From assembly GCA_017161305.1 (NCBI GenBank), contig CP031518.1:1736001-1800000 (forward strand): DNA of 64,000 nucleotides, read 5' to 3'. The stretch's first letter is position 1. Each line of letters opens with the position of its first letter. The notes under the pieces were generated by a model that did no database searches, was not told the DNA's origin, and was given only the letters and a program-made list of their open reading frames with translations. Shown piece after piece: positions 1-9,099 of this stretch. This stretch comes from Treponema ruminis. GTDB taxonomy: Bacteria; Spirochaetota; Spirochaetia; Treponematales; Treponemataceae. Both the position numbers and the translations under genes were made by a program.

Positions 1-2240
1 TAAAAGAAGTCGCAGGCTCAGAAGAAGTTGACTTAAGTGACTTTGGAGTTGATTTTGGCAGCGATGATTCTTCTTCATCAGCAAGCCCTGCCCCTTCAAG
101 CGACGGCACTGAAGAAGTTGATTTGAGCGACTTTGGAGTTGATTTCGGAGAGGGAGATTCTTCATCAGCAGAATCAGCTCCAGCCGAAGAAGCAGCACCT
201 TCTCAGCCGGTCGTAAATGACGACGGAACAGAAGAAGTTTCCCTTGATTCATTCGGATTTGACATCAATTCAGACGAGCCAAAATCAGAAGAAGTTTCAT
301 CAGAATCAACAAGCACAATCATTGCCGAAGAAAATCCTTCACTTGATTCTGACGAGCGCACACTTACAATCAATGACAACGTTCCAGTCGGTTCAGACGA
401 CGAGGATGATATCGGAGAAATTTCCCTTGATTCAACTTCAGCTTCAACAGAGCCGGAAGAAAAAGAGGAAGCAGTTTCTCAGGAATTCACAACTCAGGAC
501 AGCGATGATTTCGACCTTGACTCAATCATGGATTCAATTGAGGACGAAAACGGCAATAAATCTTCCCTCATTGACGAGCCTCTTGCATCAGAACCATTTG
601 CAGAAGAGCCGGCAATCGAGGAACCAGCAGATTCATTTACAGAGGAGCCGGTCATTTCAGACGCAGCTACCGAAGATGAGCCTGCAATCAGCGAAACTCT
701 CGATGAAACAGAGCCTGTCGTAAATGACGTAGTTGATATGGACGAGCCTGTATTTGAAGAAACAGCAGTTGACCTTCCGGAAAATGTTGCAGACGAAATC
801 ACTGAGGCAGAAAATCCATTCACACTTCCACCAGATGACGCATTCTCAGCTTCTGCAGAAGAACCTGTTATTGCAGAAACTCTGGACGAAGCCCTTGGTC
901 AGCCAGCCTCAGCAGAGCCAGCAGTTACAGAAGAAGCTCCTGTTTTTGAAGAATCAATTGCAGAAGAAGAGCCGGCAGTCAGCGAAAGCCTTGATGAAAG
1001 CCCTGCAGAACCTGTAAAACAGGACGAGGAAATCTCTTCTGCCGCAAACAATATCCTTAATCAGATTGCAGCAGAGCTTTCTTCACTCCGCGATGAAATT
1101 TCAAACCTCAAGAGCGAATTTGAAGAGCTCAAAAATAAAGAACCTGCCCCAGCTCCAGCCGCTGAAGAAGAAGTTGCTGAGAAGCCGGCAGAGCCTGAGT
1201 CTTCAGGCGGATTCTTTGGCGCAGATGATGAAGACGACACAATCGCCCTCTCTCTCGATGAAATGGACAACATCCTCAACACTGTTGAAATCGTTGAGGA
1301 AGCAGCTCCAACTCTTCCTGAGTCAGCATCAGCATCAATTGAAGAGCCTGCCGAAGACTTTGCAAGCGAAGAGCCAACAGAAAACTTCGCCGAAGAAACA
1401 GTCAGTGAAGGCACAGAAGAATCACTTGATTTCTCTAACGAAAGCATCGAAGAGCCTGTTCTTGACGACATCGACACAAACATTGCTGATGACGAAGAAG
1501 AGCTCCCAGAAGAAATCCTCCTTCCAAAATCAGAAGATGACATTCTCGTTGAGTCTAGCACAGACAACCTTATCGAAGAAGAGGAAGAAGATTCTGTAGA
1601 CATCAGCTCTGATGATGATAATATTTCACTGGTAGACGAAGAGAGCACGGAAGACACTCCATTTGAAATTGAAGATACAGCTTCAAGCGAAGCAAGCGAT
1701 TCAACATTGGTAGACGAACCTTTCGTATTTGACGAAGCAGAGGCCACAAGTAACCAGCTTGATGAAGACGAAAATGACGCTACCCTTTCTGCAGACGAAC
1801 TTGCAAACATTGCAGCCGATTCAAGCGAAGTTGAGGAAGCAGCAGGAGAAGAGTTCGAGGAAAGCCCTCTTGAAGAAGAAAACGAAGTCGAAGCAGAAGC
1901 AGAATCTTCTATTCCTTCTGTAAGCGACATTCTCGGTGACAGCCCGGCAGAAGAAGAGGAAGAAAGCAGCGGAATTTCAATTTCCGAAGGCGAGCTTGAT
2001 AACCTTCTTTCATCAGAGGCAGCCCTTGCCGAGCAGAACCGCAAACTTGCAGAAGAGGAAGAAAAGGCAGAACCTGTTCAGTCTTCAATTCCTGGCGACT
2101 TGCAAAAAGAAATCAAGTCAGTTCTTTCATATATGGATCAGCTTTTGGAAAATCTCCCAGAAGAGAAAATTGCTGAATTCGCACAGTCAGAACAGTTTGA
2201 AACATACAAAAAATTGTTCAAGGAACTTGGTCTCGACTAA
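1..2240 (+). CDS. Acidic, repetitive low-complexity protein (5' partial)
   Basis: The reading frame is open from base 3, so the gene starts upstream of the window. The only start-like codon near the edge is a TTG at 123, which lies inside a repeat (DGTEEVDLSDFGVDFG), and the preceding copy is also in frame, so it is not the true start. The protein is extremely rich in Glu, Asp, Ala, Ser and Pro, with recurring EEPAVSE-SLDE-type units. One predicted coiled coil (ILNQIAAELSSLRDEISNLK, roughly codons 340-375 of the window frame) interrupts the acidic stretch. The last 50 residues are a more ordinary helical segment ending in KLFKELGLD. No enzyme motif or membrane segment is visible in this part. 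It is the first visible gene of a five-gene operon and its stop codon overlaps the next ATG (TAATG). Function unknown; a scaffold or adaptor role is a guess from composition. Confidence 0.8.
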   Translation, partial: KEVAGSEEVDLSDFGVDFGSDDSSSSASPAPSSDGTEEVDLSDFGVDFGEGDSSSAESAPAEEAAPSQPVVNDDGTEEVSLDSFGFDINSDEPKSEEVSSESTSTIIAEENPSLDSDERTLTINDNVPVGSDDEDDIGEISLDSTSASTEPEEKEEAVSQEFTTQDSDDFDLDSIMDSIEDENGNKSSLIDEPLASEPFAEEPAIEEPADSFTEEPVISDAATEDEPAISETLDETEPVVNDVVDMDEPVFEETAVDLPENVADEITEAENPFTLPPDDAFSASAEEPVIAETLDEALGQPASAEPAVTEEAPVFEESIAEEEPAVSESLDESPAEPVKQDEEISSAANNILNQIAAELSSLRDEISNLKSEFEELKNKEPAPAPAAEEEVAEKPAEPESSGGFFGADDEDDTIALSLDEMDNILNTVEIVEEAAPTLPESASASIEEPAEDFASEEPTENFAEETVSEGTEESLDFSNESIEEPVLDDIDTNIADDEEELPEEILLPKSEDDILVESSTDNLIEEEEEDSVDISSDDDNISLVDEESTEDTPFEIEDTASSEASDSTLVDEPFVFDEAEATSNQLDEDENDATLSADELANIAADSSEVEEAAGEEFEESPLEEENEVEAEAESSIPSVSDILGDSPAEEEEESSGISISEGELDNLLSSEAALAEQNRKLAEEEEKAEPVQSSIPGDLQKEIKSVLSYMDQLLENLPEEKIAEFAQSEQFETYKKLFKELGLD

Positions 2241-3127
2241 TGGAAATAGGAAAAAAATCAAAAAGCGGACTTCTGCAAAGGGCACAGACTGTTCTTGCAG
2301 ATGTTACGCCGACATTCGCAAATTGGGCAAAACGTTCTGGCTTCACAAGAGCCGCAATTCTCTCCCCCTGCTCTACTTCCGAGGGTAAATTCTATTACAC
2401 GACGGACGCAGTAGGTTTTTCGGCAAGAGAAATGGCTTTGCTCACCGAAACTCAGGAATTCTGGATGCGCACTCTTTCAAAGGCTTTTGAATGGCAGTGC
2501 TTCTCCAGGGACTTCAACGAGCTTGACAAATTTGACGGGCTCTTTGACGACGATGTTTTGGCTCAAGTCAGCAAGATTTTCTTCCTTCCATTCCGCAACA
2601 AAGAGCGGCCGATGATTTTTCTTCTTCTTGAACTGGAAGATGATGACGACCTTTATCTTCCTCAGTCATCGGAAATCGCCGTAACCTTAAAAAATATCGT
2701 TGAATTCAAGAATCAGACCAAAAAGATTCTTGCAAAATTCGACAAAAACATCGATACAGGCCTTGGCATTTCACAGAGCAGGCTTTATCTTCTTTCCCTC
2801 AAAGTTTGCATCGAAGAAGAACTTTCAACAGTAGAACTTCCGGGTGACGAACTTAGGGAGCTGGTAACCCGCTCAATTACGGATGCAGCGCAGACAATCG
2901 TCTCTCCGCTTTTCCGTGCGCCAAACTGCTCTCAGACAGGCTCAAAGGGCGAAATTAAAGTCGTTCTTTTTGCAAAAGATGAAGAGGACGAGCAGCTGCT
3001 TGCATACCATATCGCCCGCACCTTAATCGGGCTTTTGGGAACAAAGGCAACCAAGCAGATTCTCTTGCTTTCAGCTGGTCTTTGTGCAAACAAAACTGGA
3101 ACGATTGAGTTCCTTTGCAAATGTTAG
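2240..3127 (+). CDS. Conserved-type hypothetical protein
   Basis: A 295-residue protein starting at an ATG that overlaps the upstream stop by one base, which points to translational coupling. It has no signal peptide, no membrane segment and no motif I recognise. Composition is ordinary (mixed alpha/beta, several Phe and Leu-rich strands), with an acidic patch LELEDDDDLYLP near residue 130. It ends in two cysteines (FLCKC). It sits between an acidic repeat protein and two DUF115 proteins, and a gap of only 8 bp separates it from the next gene, so all are probably co-transcribed. A role in the same surface or flagellar modification process is inferred from position only. Confidence 0.8.
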   Translation: MEIGKKSKSGLLQRAQTVLADVTPTFANWAKRSGFTRAAILSPCSTSEGKFYYTTDAVGFSAREMALLTETQEFWMRTLSKAFEWQCFSRDFNELDKFDGLFDDDVLAQVSKIFFLPFRNKERPMIFLLLELEDDDDLYLPQSSEIAVTLKNIVEFKNQTKKILAKFDKNIDTGLGISQSRLYLLSLKVCIEEELSTVELPGDELRELVTRSITDAAQTIVSPLFRAPNCSQTGSKGEIKVVLFAKDEEDEQLLAYHIARTLIGLLGTKATKQILLLSAGLCANKTGTIEFLCKC

Positions 3128-3135
3128 TTTGACAG

Positions 3136-4641
3136 ATGCCGGTAAATTTCGAGCCTAGCCGGACAGGAGAGCTTACCTGTTCGGTTCAAGGAAAATACTT
3201 ACATTCAAAATATAACCCGCAGACAGAGGGAGAAAGATTCGCCGAGAACATTCAGGCAGATTTTTCCCCTCTTTGCGTTTTTATACTCGAACCTGCCCTA
3301 TCCTATTGCGCTTCTCCGCTCAAAAAAAAGTTTCCGGGGGCGCTCCTTTGCGCAATACGCTTTTCAAAAGATTTTTCACAGGCCGACGACAAATGGGACA
3401 AGGTCTTTTACCTTAAGGACTCTCCAATTGCCCTTAGTGAAGACCTTTTCAATTCTTTGGGCGAAGAAAAGCTGATTTCAAGCCTGGCCTTTGACTGGAC
3501 GGCATCAAAAAACATCTTCCCCGAAGAATCAATGCTTGCATGGCAGGAAATCAAAAAGGCGATTTTAAAAGCAAGGGATGTGCTTGCGACAAGGGCTTAT
3601 TTTTCAAAAAGATGGCTCAAAAATTCCCTGATTTTTGCATCTAAAATCCAAAAGACTCTGCTGCTCGAAAAAGGCTCACTCCCGGTAATAATTGCAGCCT
3701 CAGGGCCAAGCTTAAAAACATCCCTGCCCTTCCTCAAAAAATACCGGAATTCCTTCTTTTTGATTGCAGTTTCATCTGCCTTCATGCCTCTGGCAAAAAA
3801 GGGAATCCGGCCCGACCTTGTGATTTCAAGTGACGGCGGCTACTGGGCAAAAAAGCACCTGAATTTTTCGGGCTCAGAAAATGTCGAAACAGTCTTTGCC
3901 CTTGAAGCAGAAAGCGCCGCTCCCAAAAAGCTGCTAACCCAAGGTGAGATTCTTCCCCTGTGCTACGAAGACGGTCTTGAAAGGGAATTTTTGGATTCAA
4001 TAGGCAGCCCCTACATGCTTTCCGAGCGGAACGGTACCGTGGCTGGTACGGCACTTTGCTTTGCCCACTCACTCACAGATGGAAGGATTTATCTTTGCGG
4101 ACTTGACCAGGCCCCTGCCCCCTCTTTTCAGCACACTCAGCCCAATGCACTTGAAAATGACAATGCCAGAAAAGATTTCAGGCTCAAAAGTGCTGAGACA
4201 AGAATGACGGCATCAAGATTCAATTCACAGACTTCTCTTGAGATTTACCGCAACTGGTTCATTTCAAATTCGGAATATTTTTCAAAAAGAGTTTTCAGGC
4301 TGTCTGATAATTTTAAATACGACTTTTCCCTGGGAAAAATCAGTGAAATCAACTGGGAAGAATTCATGGCACAAGAGTCTCTTCTGTCTAAGAGCGCACC
4401 CAATAAAAAGCCGATTCTTTTCAAAGCCGCAAAAATCAAAGTCAGTGGAAGCGAAAGAAAGGTAAAAATACTAGCAAAACTCAGGGAACTTTCCCAGAGC
4501 CAGAAATTTGCAGACGAAGTTTTTCCCATGGATTCAATCCTTATCAAGAGGAAATTTCCCGGAGAAAAGTGCGAAGAATTAAAGTCAAAACTCAAAGAAA
4601 AAATCGAAAAACTACTTAAAGAATGTGAAAAATTGCTGTAA
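3136..4641 (+). CDS. DUF115 / Maf-type motility-associated glycosyltransferase-like protein
   Basis: A 501-residue cytoplasmic protein of the DUF115 (MptE-like, motility-associated factor) family. The core begins near residue 185 with a beta strand and a glycine loop (IIAASGPSLKTSLPFL), followed by FLIAVSSAFMPLAKKGIRPD and LVISSDGG, the Rossmann-like signature of the family. The N-terminus has an HSKYNP motif shared with the next gene, so the two are paralogues. In flagellated bacteria Maf proteins are linked to transfer of nonulosonic acids or other sugars onto flagellin, and treponemal flagellins are known to be glycosylated. The specific sugar here cannot be read from sequence. The C-terminal 60 residues are Lys/Glu-rich and probably helical. 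Alternative: an MptE-like pyrophosphokinase fold with another substrate. Confidence 0.8.
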   Translation: MPVNFEPSRTGELTCSVQGKYLHSKYNPQTEGERFAENIQADFSPLCVFILEPALSYCASPLKKKFPGALLCAIRFSKDFSQADDKWDKVFYLKDSPIALSEDLFNSLGEEKLISSLAFDWTASKNIFPEESMLAWQEIKKAILKARDVLATRAYFSKRWLKNSLIFASKIQKTLLLEKGSLPVIIAASGPSLKTSLPFLKKYRNSFFLIAVSSAFMPLAKKGIRPDLVISSDGGYWAKKHLNFSGSENVETVFALEAESAAPKKLLTQGEILPLCYEDGLEREFLDSIGSPYMLSERNGTVAGTALCFAHSLTDGRIYLCGLDQAPAPSFQHTQPNALENDNARKDFRLKSAETRMTASRFNSQTSLEIYRNWFISNSEYFSKRVFRLSDNFKYDFSLGKISEINWEEFMAQESLLSKSAPNKKPILFKAAKIKVSGSERKVKILAKLRELSQSQKFADEVFPMDSILIKRKFPGEKCEELKSKLKEKIEKLLKECEKLL

Positions 4642-4660
4642 AATATAGACAGGTGGGGAA

Positions 4661-6136
4661 ATGGGGGATTATTCATATTCGCAGATAATCGAGGCTAAGG
4701 ACAAGAGCCTGATTCCGCTTTGCAAAAATCAGTCGGGTCAGGAAGTTTCCTTGCACTCAAAATACAATCCGACTCGTGAAGCCCAGGGATTTGCGGCAAA
4801 TGTAGGAAGCGACTGCCTTTTTTTCGTAATTCTTGGACTGGCAGGCGGCTATCACATTCAGGAAGTCCTCGCAAAATGCCCCAGGGCAAAAATTCTTGTC
4901 CTTGAAATCTCTCAAAATGCAATCGATTTTCTTTCAGCAATCCCCTGCGTCAAAAATTTGCAGGGCGATTCCCGCGTTACCCTTACTTCCCTTGAAAATC
5001 TGGAGGAAAAGCTTCTGGCAAAATACAAGCCGGCCCTTCACGGAAACCTAACGATTCTTTCACTCCGTCAGTGGGAAAATATTTTCCAAAATGAAGCGGA
5101 AGATGCCAGAAATAAAATCACAAAGGCAATAAAACTTCTTGCATCGGATTTTTCGGTTCAGAGCCACTTCGGTAAAATCTGGCAGAAGAACATACTTTCA
5201 AACCTCTCGCTGGCAGAAAAAACAAGCAGCTTCAATGATGTAAAAAAATCCATTCTACCCCTCACAGAGCAAAAAACAGCGGCAATAATCGCAGCGGGGC
5301 CCAGCCTCAACGAAAAAATAAGCTTCCTCAGGGAAAATCGCGAAAAGTATTTCATAATCGCCACAGACACAGCCTTTTCTAGCCTATCAAAGCACAAAAT
5401 CGAAAGCGATGCCGTTGTATCGATTGACGGACAGATGGTTTCCCATCAGCACTATATGGAAAAAATCAGCAAAAAAGCCCTTTTTGTCTTTGATTTGTGC
5501 GCAAATTCTTCTGCAGCAAGAAAAGTCATCGAAAAATCAGGAAAGGTTCTTTTTGCAGAAACAGGACATCCACTTGCCCAGTACGCATCCATGTTCGAGG
5601 GCAGACGAAATTTTGTCCATATCAACTCAGGAAGCGGAACCGTCACAATAGCGGCAGCCAGCCTTGCAAAATCACTAGGCTTCAGTCAAATTGAATTCTT
5701 CGGGGCTGACTTTGCTTATATTGACGGCAAACCCTATGCAGGCGGAACTTATCTGGAAAGTCAGTTTTACTCAAAGGCGACAAGGATGAGCCCTGCCGAG
5801 CAAGCCTATTCTTCCCTCATGTACCGCACTCCGGTCGTAAAAATCTCAGAAAATAAAATCACAAGTGAAATTCTTGAGGCCTATAAAAATTCTCTCGCAG
5901 ATTTCATGACAAAAAAAGAGGACGACAGCAATGAAAAAATACCTTACGGACGATTCAGCTTAAAAAATTTTAAATCACAGTATTGTAAAGACTTACGCAA
6001 TACATTCAGGTCAGAGGATGATATCGATGAAGACTCATTCACCTTCACTACCCTGCTTCCTCTCATGGCAAAACTAGGAAAAGACTCTGCTTTCCTTGCA
6101 TACCTTAAAATATTGAGATATACTGAAAGAATATGA
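4661..6136 (+). CDS. DUF115 / Maf-type protein, second paralogue
   Basis: A 491-residue paralogue of the preceding gene. It shares the N-terminal HSKYNP motif (about residues 31-36) and the central Rossmann-like block: IIAAGPSLNEKISFL near residue 210, then YFIIATDTAFSSLSKHKIESD and VVSIDGQ. An additional FGADFAYIDGKPYAGGTY segment near residue 345 is typical of the C-terminal half of DUF115. The ATG at 4661 is preceded by a purine-rich AGGTGGGG ribosome binding site. Its stop overlaps the start of the next gene (ATGA). Two adjacent, clearly diverged copies suggest that they act on different acceptors or sugars, or together as a heteromer; that is inference. Confidence 0.8.
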   Translation: MGDYSYSQIIEAKDKSLIPLCKNQSGQEVSLHSKYNPTREAQGFAANVGSDCLFFVILGLAGGYHIQEVLAKCPRAKILVLEISQNAIDFLSAIPCVKNLQGDSRVTLTSLENLEEKLLAKYKPALHGNLTILSLRQWENIFQNEAEDARNKITKAIKLLASDFSVQSHFGKIWQKNILSNLSLAEKTSSFNDVKKSILPLTEQKTAAIIAAGPSLNEKISFLRENREKYFIIATDTAFSSLSKHKIESDAVVSIDGQMVSHQHYMEKISKKALFVFDLCANSSAARKVIEKSGKVLFAETGHPLAQYASMFEGRRNFVHINSGSGTVTIAAASLAKSLGFSQIEFFGADFAYIDGKPYAGGTYLESQFYSKATRMSPAEQAYSSLMYRTPVVKISENKITSEILEAYKNSLADFMTKKEDDSNEKIPYGRFSLKNFKSQYCKDLRNTFRSEDDIDEDSFTFTTLLPLMAKLGKDSAFLAYLKILRYTERI

Positions 6137-7620
6137 AAAGACCGATTACATTTATTTCTATATTATGTTCCATTATATTTTTGACAGCCATAGTTTTTTT
6201 CGCATCAGGTGTTTACATCGACAAAAAGAATGGAACTGTCAGAGCTGACGCCCGCTATGAAAAACTTTTAAGTCAGACAAAAGAAACTTTCGCAAACAAT
6301 CCTTACGGAAGCTCAGCCTTTTCAATCAACTTCATTCAGGCAATTGGCAACATCAATGATTTTTCATCCCTCAAACTTGAAGTCAACGGCTCTCTGGTCT
6401 ATTCATATCCGCCGACAAGCTTCTCCCTCCCGTCGCCAGAACTTGTAAAATCCTACTCTGACACGGAAAACGTCGCAGGCAAAAATTTTACCCTCAAGGC
6501 ATCAATTTACCTGATGACGCCGGGCTCAATCTACAAGCATTCAAGATTCGCCTTTCTCCTGATTTTAATCGGCACCCTTGTCGTTGGAATTTTCATCGTA
6601 TTCACAAGCGGAAGCGAACCATCAACAAACGATTATTACGAAATCCGTCCAAAAAACAAAAATACCTTCAAAAAGCCGGAATCTCTTTCAAATTCAAATG
6701 AGGAAAGCGAAGAAGCAGAAACTTCCGGGGAAAATATAGCCGAAAGAACTGAAGAAGTTCAGGCTCCATCAAATGAACAGACTGCCCAGGAGCCTGCAGA
6801 AAGCAAGGAAGAAGCAAAGGCAGAAGAAGAGCCCCTCTTTAATCCAGAGCAGAATATCGAAGAAAGAGCCGAAGACGATCTTTTTGAAGAGCCGCAGGAA
6901 GAAAAAGAAGAAGAAATCGCATCAATTGAGTTTCCAAAAGAAGATCCTCTTTTTACGGACGAAGATGAACAGGAATGGAACACAGACGAGCTTTTTGCTG
7001 ATGAAAAAGATAGCGAGGAAGATGAAGGCGGTCTCGATATAATCGACCAGATGGAGCAGGAAAACCTGGCCCTTTCAGACGAAGATTTCTTTGCTGATAA
7101 GTCTGAGCCGGAAAATAAGAGTGAGCCTCTGCCGGTCGAAGACAAGCCTCTTTCTCAAGTCACCCAGCTGTCACTCCAGTCATCTCTGGAAGAAAGCCTT
7201 GATCAGGCGATTGCCGCTGATGCAGACACAACCCTTTCACTTGTCAAAATCAGAGGGCTGGACCGTGGCAATTCCCTTTCAAAAAATATCGTCTCCATCA
7301 TCAAAAAGGCGACAGACAATGCGGAGCTTTTTGAGTACAAGGCAGATTCTTACGCCGCAATCGTTAGGACTGATTTGCAGACCAGTGTAGACAATTTCGA
7401 AGTGATTTACAATAAAATTGCAGACTTCTTGAAAGACAACAATGCAGTAAATGAAGTTTCAATCGGAATTTCGTCTGCCAGCGGAAGAAGCATCAAAGCC
7501 GAAAGAATCATTCTTGAAGCAGGTCAGGCTCTTGATTACGCTAGTCAGGATCCGGATTCGCCAATCGTCGCATTCAGGGCAAATCCAGAAAAATACAAGG
7601 AATACATGGAAAATAATTAA
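6133..7620 (+). CDS. Membrane protein with acidic linker and degenerate GGDEF-like domain
   Basis: A 495-residue protein with a membrane segment at residues about 7-27, a ~110-residue extracytoplasmic domain, a second membrane segment at about 137-157 (FAFLLILIGTLVVGIFIVF), a ~180-residue Glu/Asp/Pro-rich linker, and a C-terminal ~140-residue domain. The C-terminal domain follows the order of a nucleotide-cyclase (GGDEF) fold: LSLVKIRGLD, FEYKADSYAAIV in the place of the GGDEF hairpin, VSIGISS, then a terminal helix AGQALDYASQ. The GGDEF signature itself is absent, so diguanylate cyclase activity is not expected. It may be a sensor or protein-interaction module. It is translationally coupled to the second DUF115 gene and is the last gene of the operon, converging on a minus-strand gene. 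Confidence 0.7.
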   Translation: MKRPITFISILCSIIFLTAIVFFASGVYIDKKNGTVRADARYEKLLSQTKETFANNPYGSSAFSINFIQAIGNINDFSSLKLEVNGSLVYSYPPTSFSLPSPELVKSYSDTENVAGKNFTLKASIYLMTPGSIYKHSRFAFLLILIGTLVVGIFIVFTSGSEPSTNDYYEIRPKNKNTFKKPESLSNSNEESEEAETSGENIAERTEEVQAPSNEQTAQEPAESKEEAKAEEEPLFNPEQNIEERAEDDLFEEPQEEKEEEIASIEFPKEDPLFTDEDEQEWNTDELFADEKDSEEDEGGLDIIDQMEQENLALSDEDFFADKSEPENKSEPLPVEDKPLSQVTQLSLQSSLEESLDQAIAADADTTLSLVKIRGLDRGNSLSKNIVSIIKKATDNAELFEYKADSYAAIVRTDLQTSVDNFEVIYNKIADFLKDNNAVNEVSIGISSASGRSIKAERIILEAGQALDYASQDPDSPIVAFRANPEKYKEYMENN

Positions 7621-8228
7621 GACTGCGGCTGCACGGCTTTTTTATCAGCATTGAAGTTATCTACAAGTTCATCAAGCTGCTGGGCAAAAGTAGAAAGCTG
7701 CTTATTATCCGGGAATTTTTCTTTGAGCACGAAGAAGGATTCCTCGGCGTCTTCCCCCCGCCCCACGCTTATGAGAAGGGCGACGTAACTTTCAAGCAGA
7801 TTCTGGTCATAGGGATTTGCCTTGAGCAATTCCTTGTATTGAAGGATTCCCTCATCAGTTTTACCGCTCATAGCCGTAATGTAGGCAATACTCACCTTCA
7901 GCATGCTGTTTTCTGGGTCAAGCTTTAAAAGCTCGTCATAGCACTGGCTGGCTTTTTCCCAGTTTTTTGCAAGGGCATAAGAGCGGGCAAGCTTATAATA
8001 GGCAGGAAGATTCAGTTCCTTGTTGCGCATGGCAAGCTTATAATACTCGGCCGCCTTGTCGTATTTTTTAATATCCATGTAGCCTTCGGCGATATTGTAA
8101 TACTCAGTGGAAATATTTTTGAAAATAAGCTCTGTCTCTCCAGGAACCCTAAGCTCAGTTGAAGCACAGGAAAAAAAGAAGACAGAAAAAAGAATCAAAA
8201 GTGATTGAAAGCAATAAAACTTTTTCAT
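7617..8228 (-). CDS. TPR-containing lipoprotein
   Basis: A 203-residue protein with a lipoprotein signal peptide ending in a lipobox-like FFFSC (Cys about residue 21). The mature part holds about four tetratricopeptide repeats: AEGYMDIKKYDKAAEYYKLA, ARSYALAKNWEKASQCYDEL, SIAYITAMSGKTDEGILQYK and a divergent fourth. Predicted to be a lipid-anchored periplasmic scaffold. The start codon follows the stop of the upstream lipoprotein gene by 1 bp, so they form a pair downstream of ileS. The 3' end overlaps the convergent membrane-protein gene by 4 bp, with no room for a terminator. Confidence 0.8.
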   Translation of the reverse strand: MKKFYCFQSLLILFSVFFFSCASTELRVPGETELIFKNISTEYYNIAEGYMDIKKYDKAAEYYKLAMRNKELNLPAYYKLARSYALAKNWEKASQCYDELLKLDPENSMLKVSIAYITAMSGKTDEGILQYKELLKANPYDQNLLESYVALLISVGRGEDAEESFFVLKEKFPDNKQLSTFAQQLDELVDNFNADKKAVQPQS

Positions 8229-8229
8229 A

Positions 8230-9099
8230 TTAGCGGATTATTCCCAGGAGCCGGGCTTTTGAAACCGGCAAATCGGTTATAGTAATTTGTTTTTGTCCGG
8301 TCTGCGAAATTTTTGCAGGAACTCCGAACAAGGCCGTTTTGAGCAATGCACTAGTTGCCTTGACTGTTCTAGGATCGGACATGTTGATTATGAGTTTGAC
8401 ATTGAACTGCTCTTTTACCCCCCGGTACTGGGAGAGGACGGCAAAGAATGACTCAATCGGAAGATTGATGCCTGCAGAGCCCAGCATTGACTTCATGAAA
8501 GCCTGGGGAAGCGGAGAATACATTACAATGTCAGAAGTGTTATTGTCATGAAGCAGGCGGTAAAGGCCCTCATTCATGGACTCAGAAAGGAGTTTTTCGG
8601 AAATGCTCTGGTCTGAATATGCGATTTTGTTAAAGCGCAAGACCATTGGCTCTATATTATTTGAAAGAAAGGCGTTTGAAGAAGAAGGGAGACAAAGCTG
8701 GTAAAGGCTTTCCTGATGAGTATAAACGGTCTGCTGGGCGATTACGCCTGGCTTCCAGCCTTTTTTTTCATTGAGGGCCATTCCAACAAAATTTTGGGGG
8801 ATTTTTCCGCTGCATGAAAGCTGAAGATTTCCGTTTATGCCAAGGGCAATATAGGCAGTGTTCAGCCGCTCGGCGATTTTCTGGGCGTCGGCCTCATTTG
8901 CCCCGGCCACTTTTTGAATCGCTGAAAGAACAAAATCCTGATGAGCCTGAACCGGAAGAGAAAGATAAAGGGCCGCGTCTCCGTCCAGAAGTTCGAAAGG
9001 GTCTACGGGAGCAAGGTCCGGAGTAGATTTACAAGATGTAAAAAGGCCTGCGGCCAGCAAAAAAGCAGCCGCAAGCCTTGTAAGATTAAGCCTTTTCAA
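8230..9099 (-). CDS. Lipoprotein of unknown function
   Basis: The frame is open further upstream inside ileS, but the best start is TTG at 9099, preceded by GGAG eight bases away. It gives a classic lipoprotein signal peptide (MKRLNLTRLAAAF, then LLAAGLFTSC). The mature protein is about 265 residues and begins DPFELLDGDAALYLSLP, reminiscent of periplasmic proteins that describe a scalar substrate or subunit, but I recognise no family. There are no obvious repeats. It overlaps the last 14 bp of ileS, which implies translational coupling. Function unknown. Confidence 0.7.
   Translation of the reverse strand: MKRLNLTRLAAAFLLAAGLFTSCKSTPDLAPVDPFELLDGDAALYLSLPVQAHQDFVLSAIQKVAGANEADAQKIAERLNTAYIALGINGNLQLSCSGKIPQNFVGMALNEKKGWKPGVIAQQTVYTHQESLYQLCLPSSSNAFLSNNIEPMVLRFNKIAYSDQSISEKLLSESMNEGLYRLLHDNNTSDIVMYSPLPQAFMKSMLGSAGINLPIESFFAVLSQYRGVKEQFNVKLIINMSDPRTVKATSALLKTALFGVPAKISQTGQKQITITDLPVSKARLLGIIR

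Noticed and set aside
123..125. TTG as start of the first gene
   Set aside because: It lies within a repeat and the frame is open to the window edge, so the gene begins upstream.
1061..2044. A long, Ser-rich open frame on the minus strand inside the acidic gene
   Set aside because: It is the mirror of a Glu/Asp/Ala-rich coding sequence; composition is purely that of a shadow, with no start signal.
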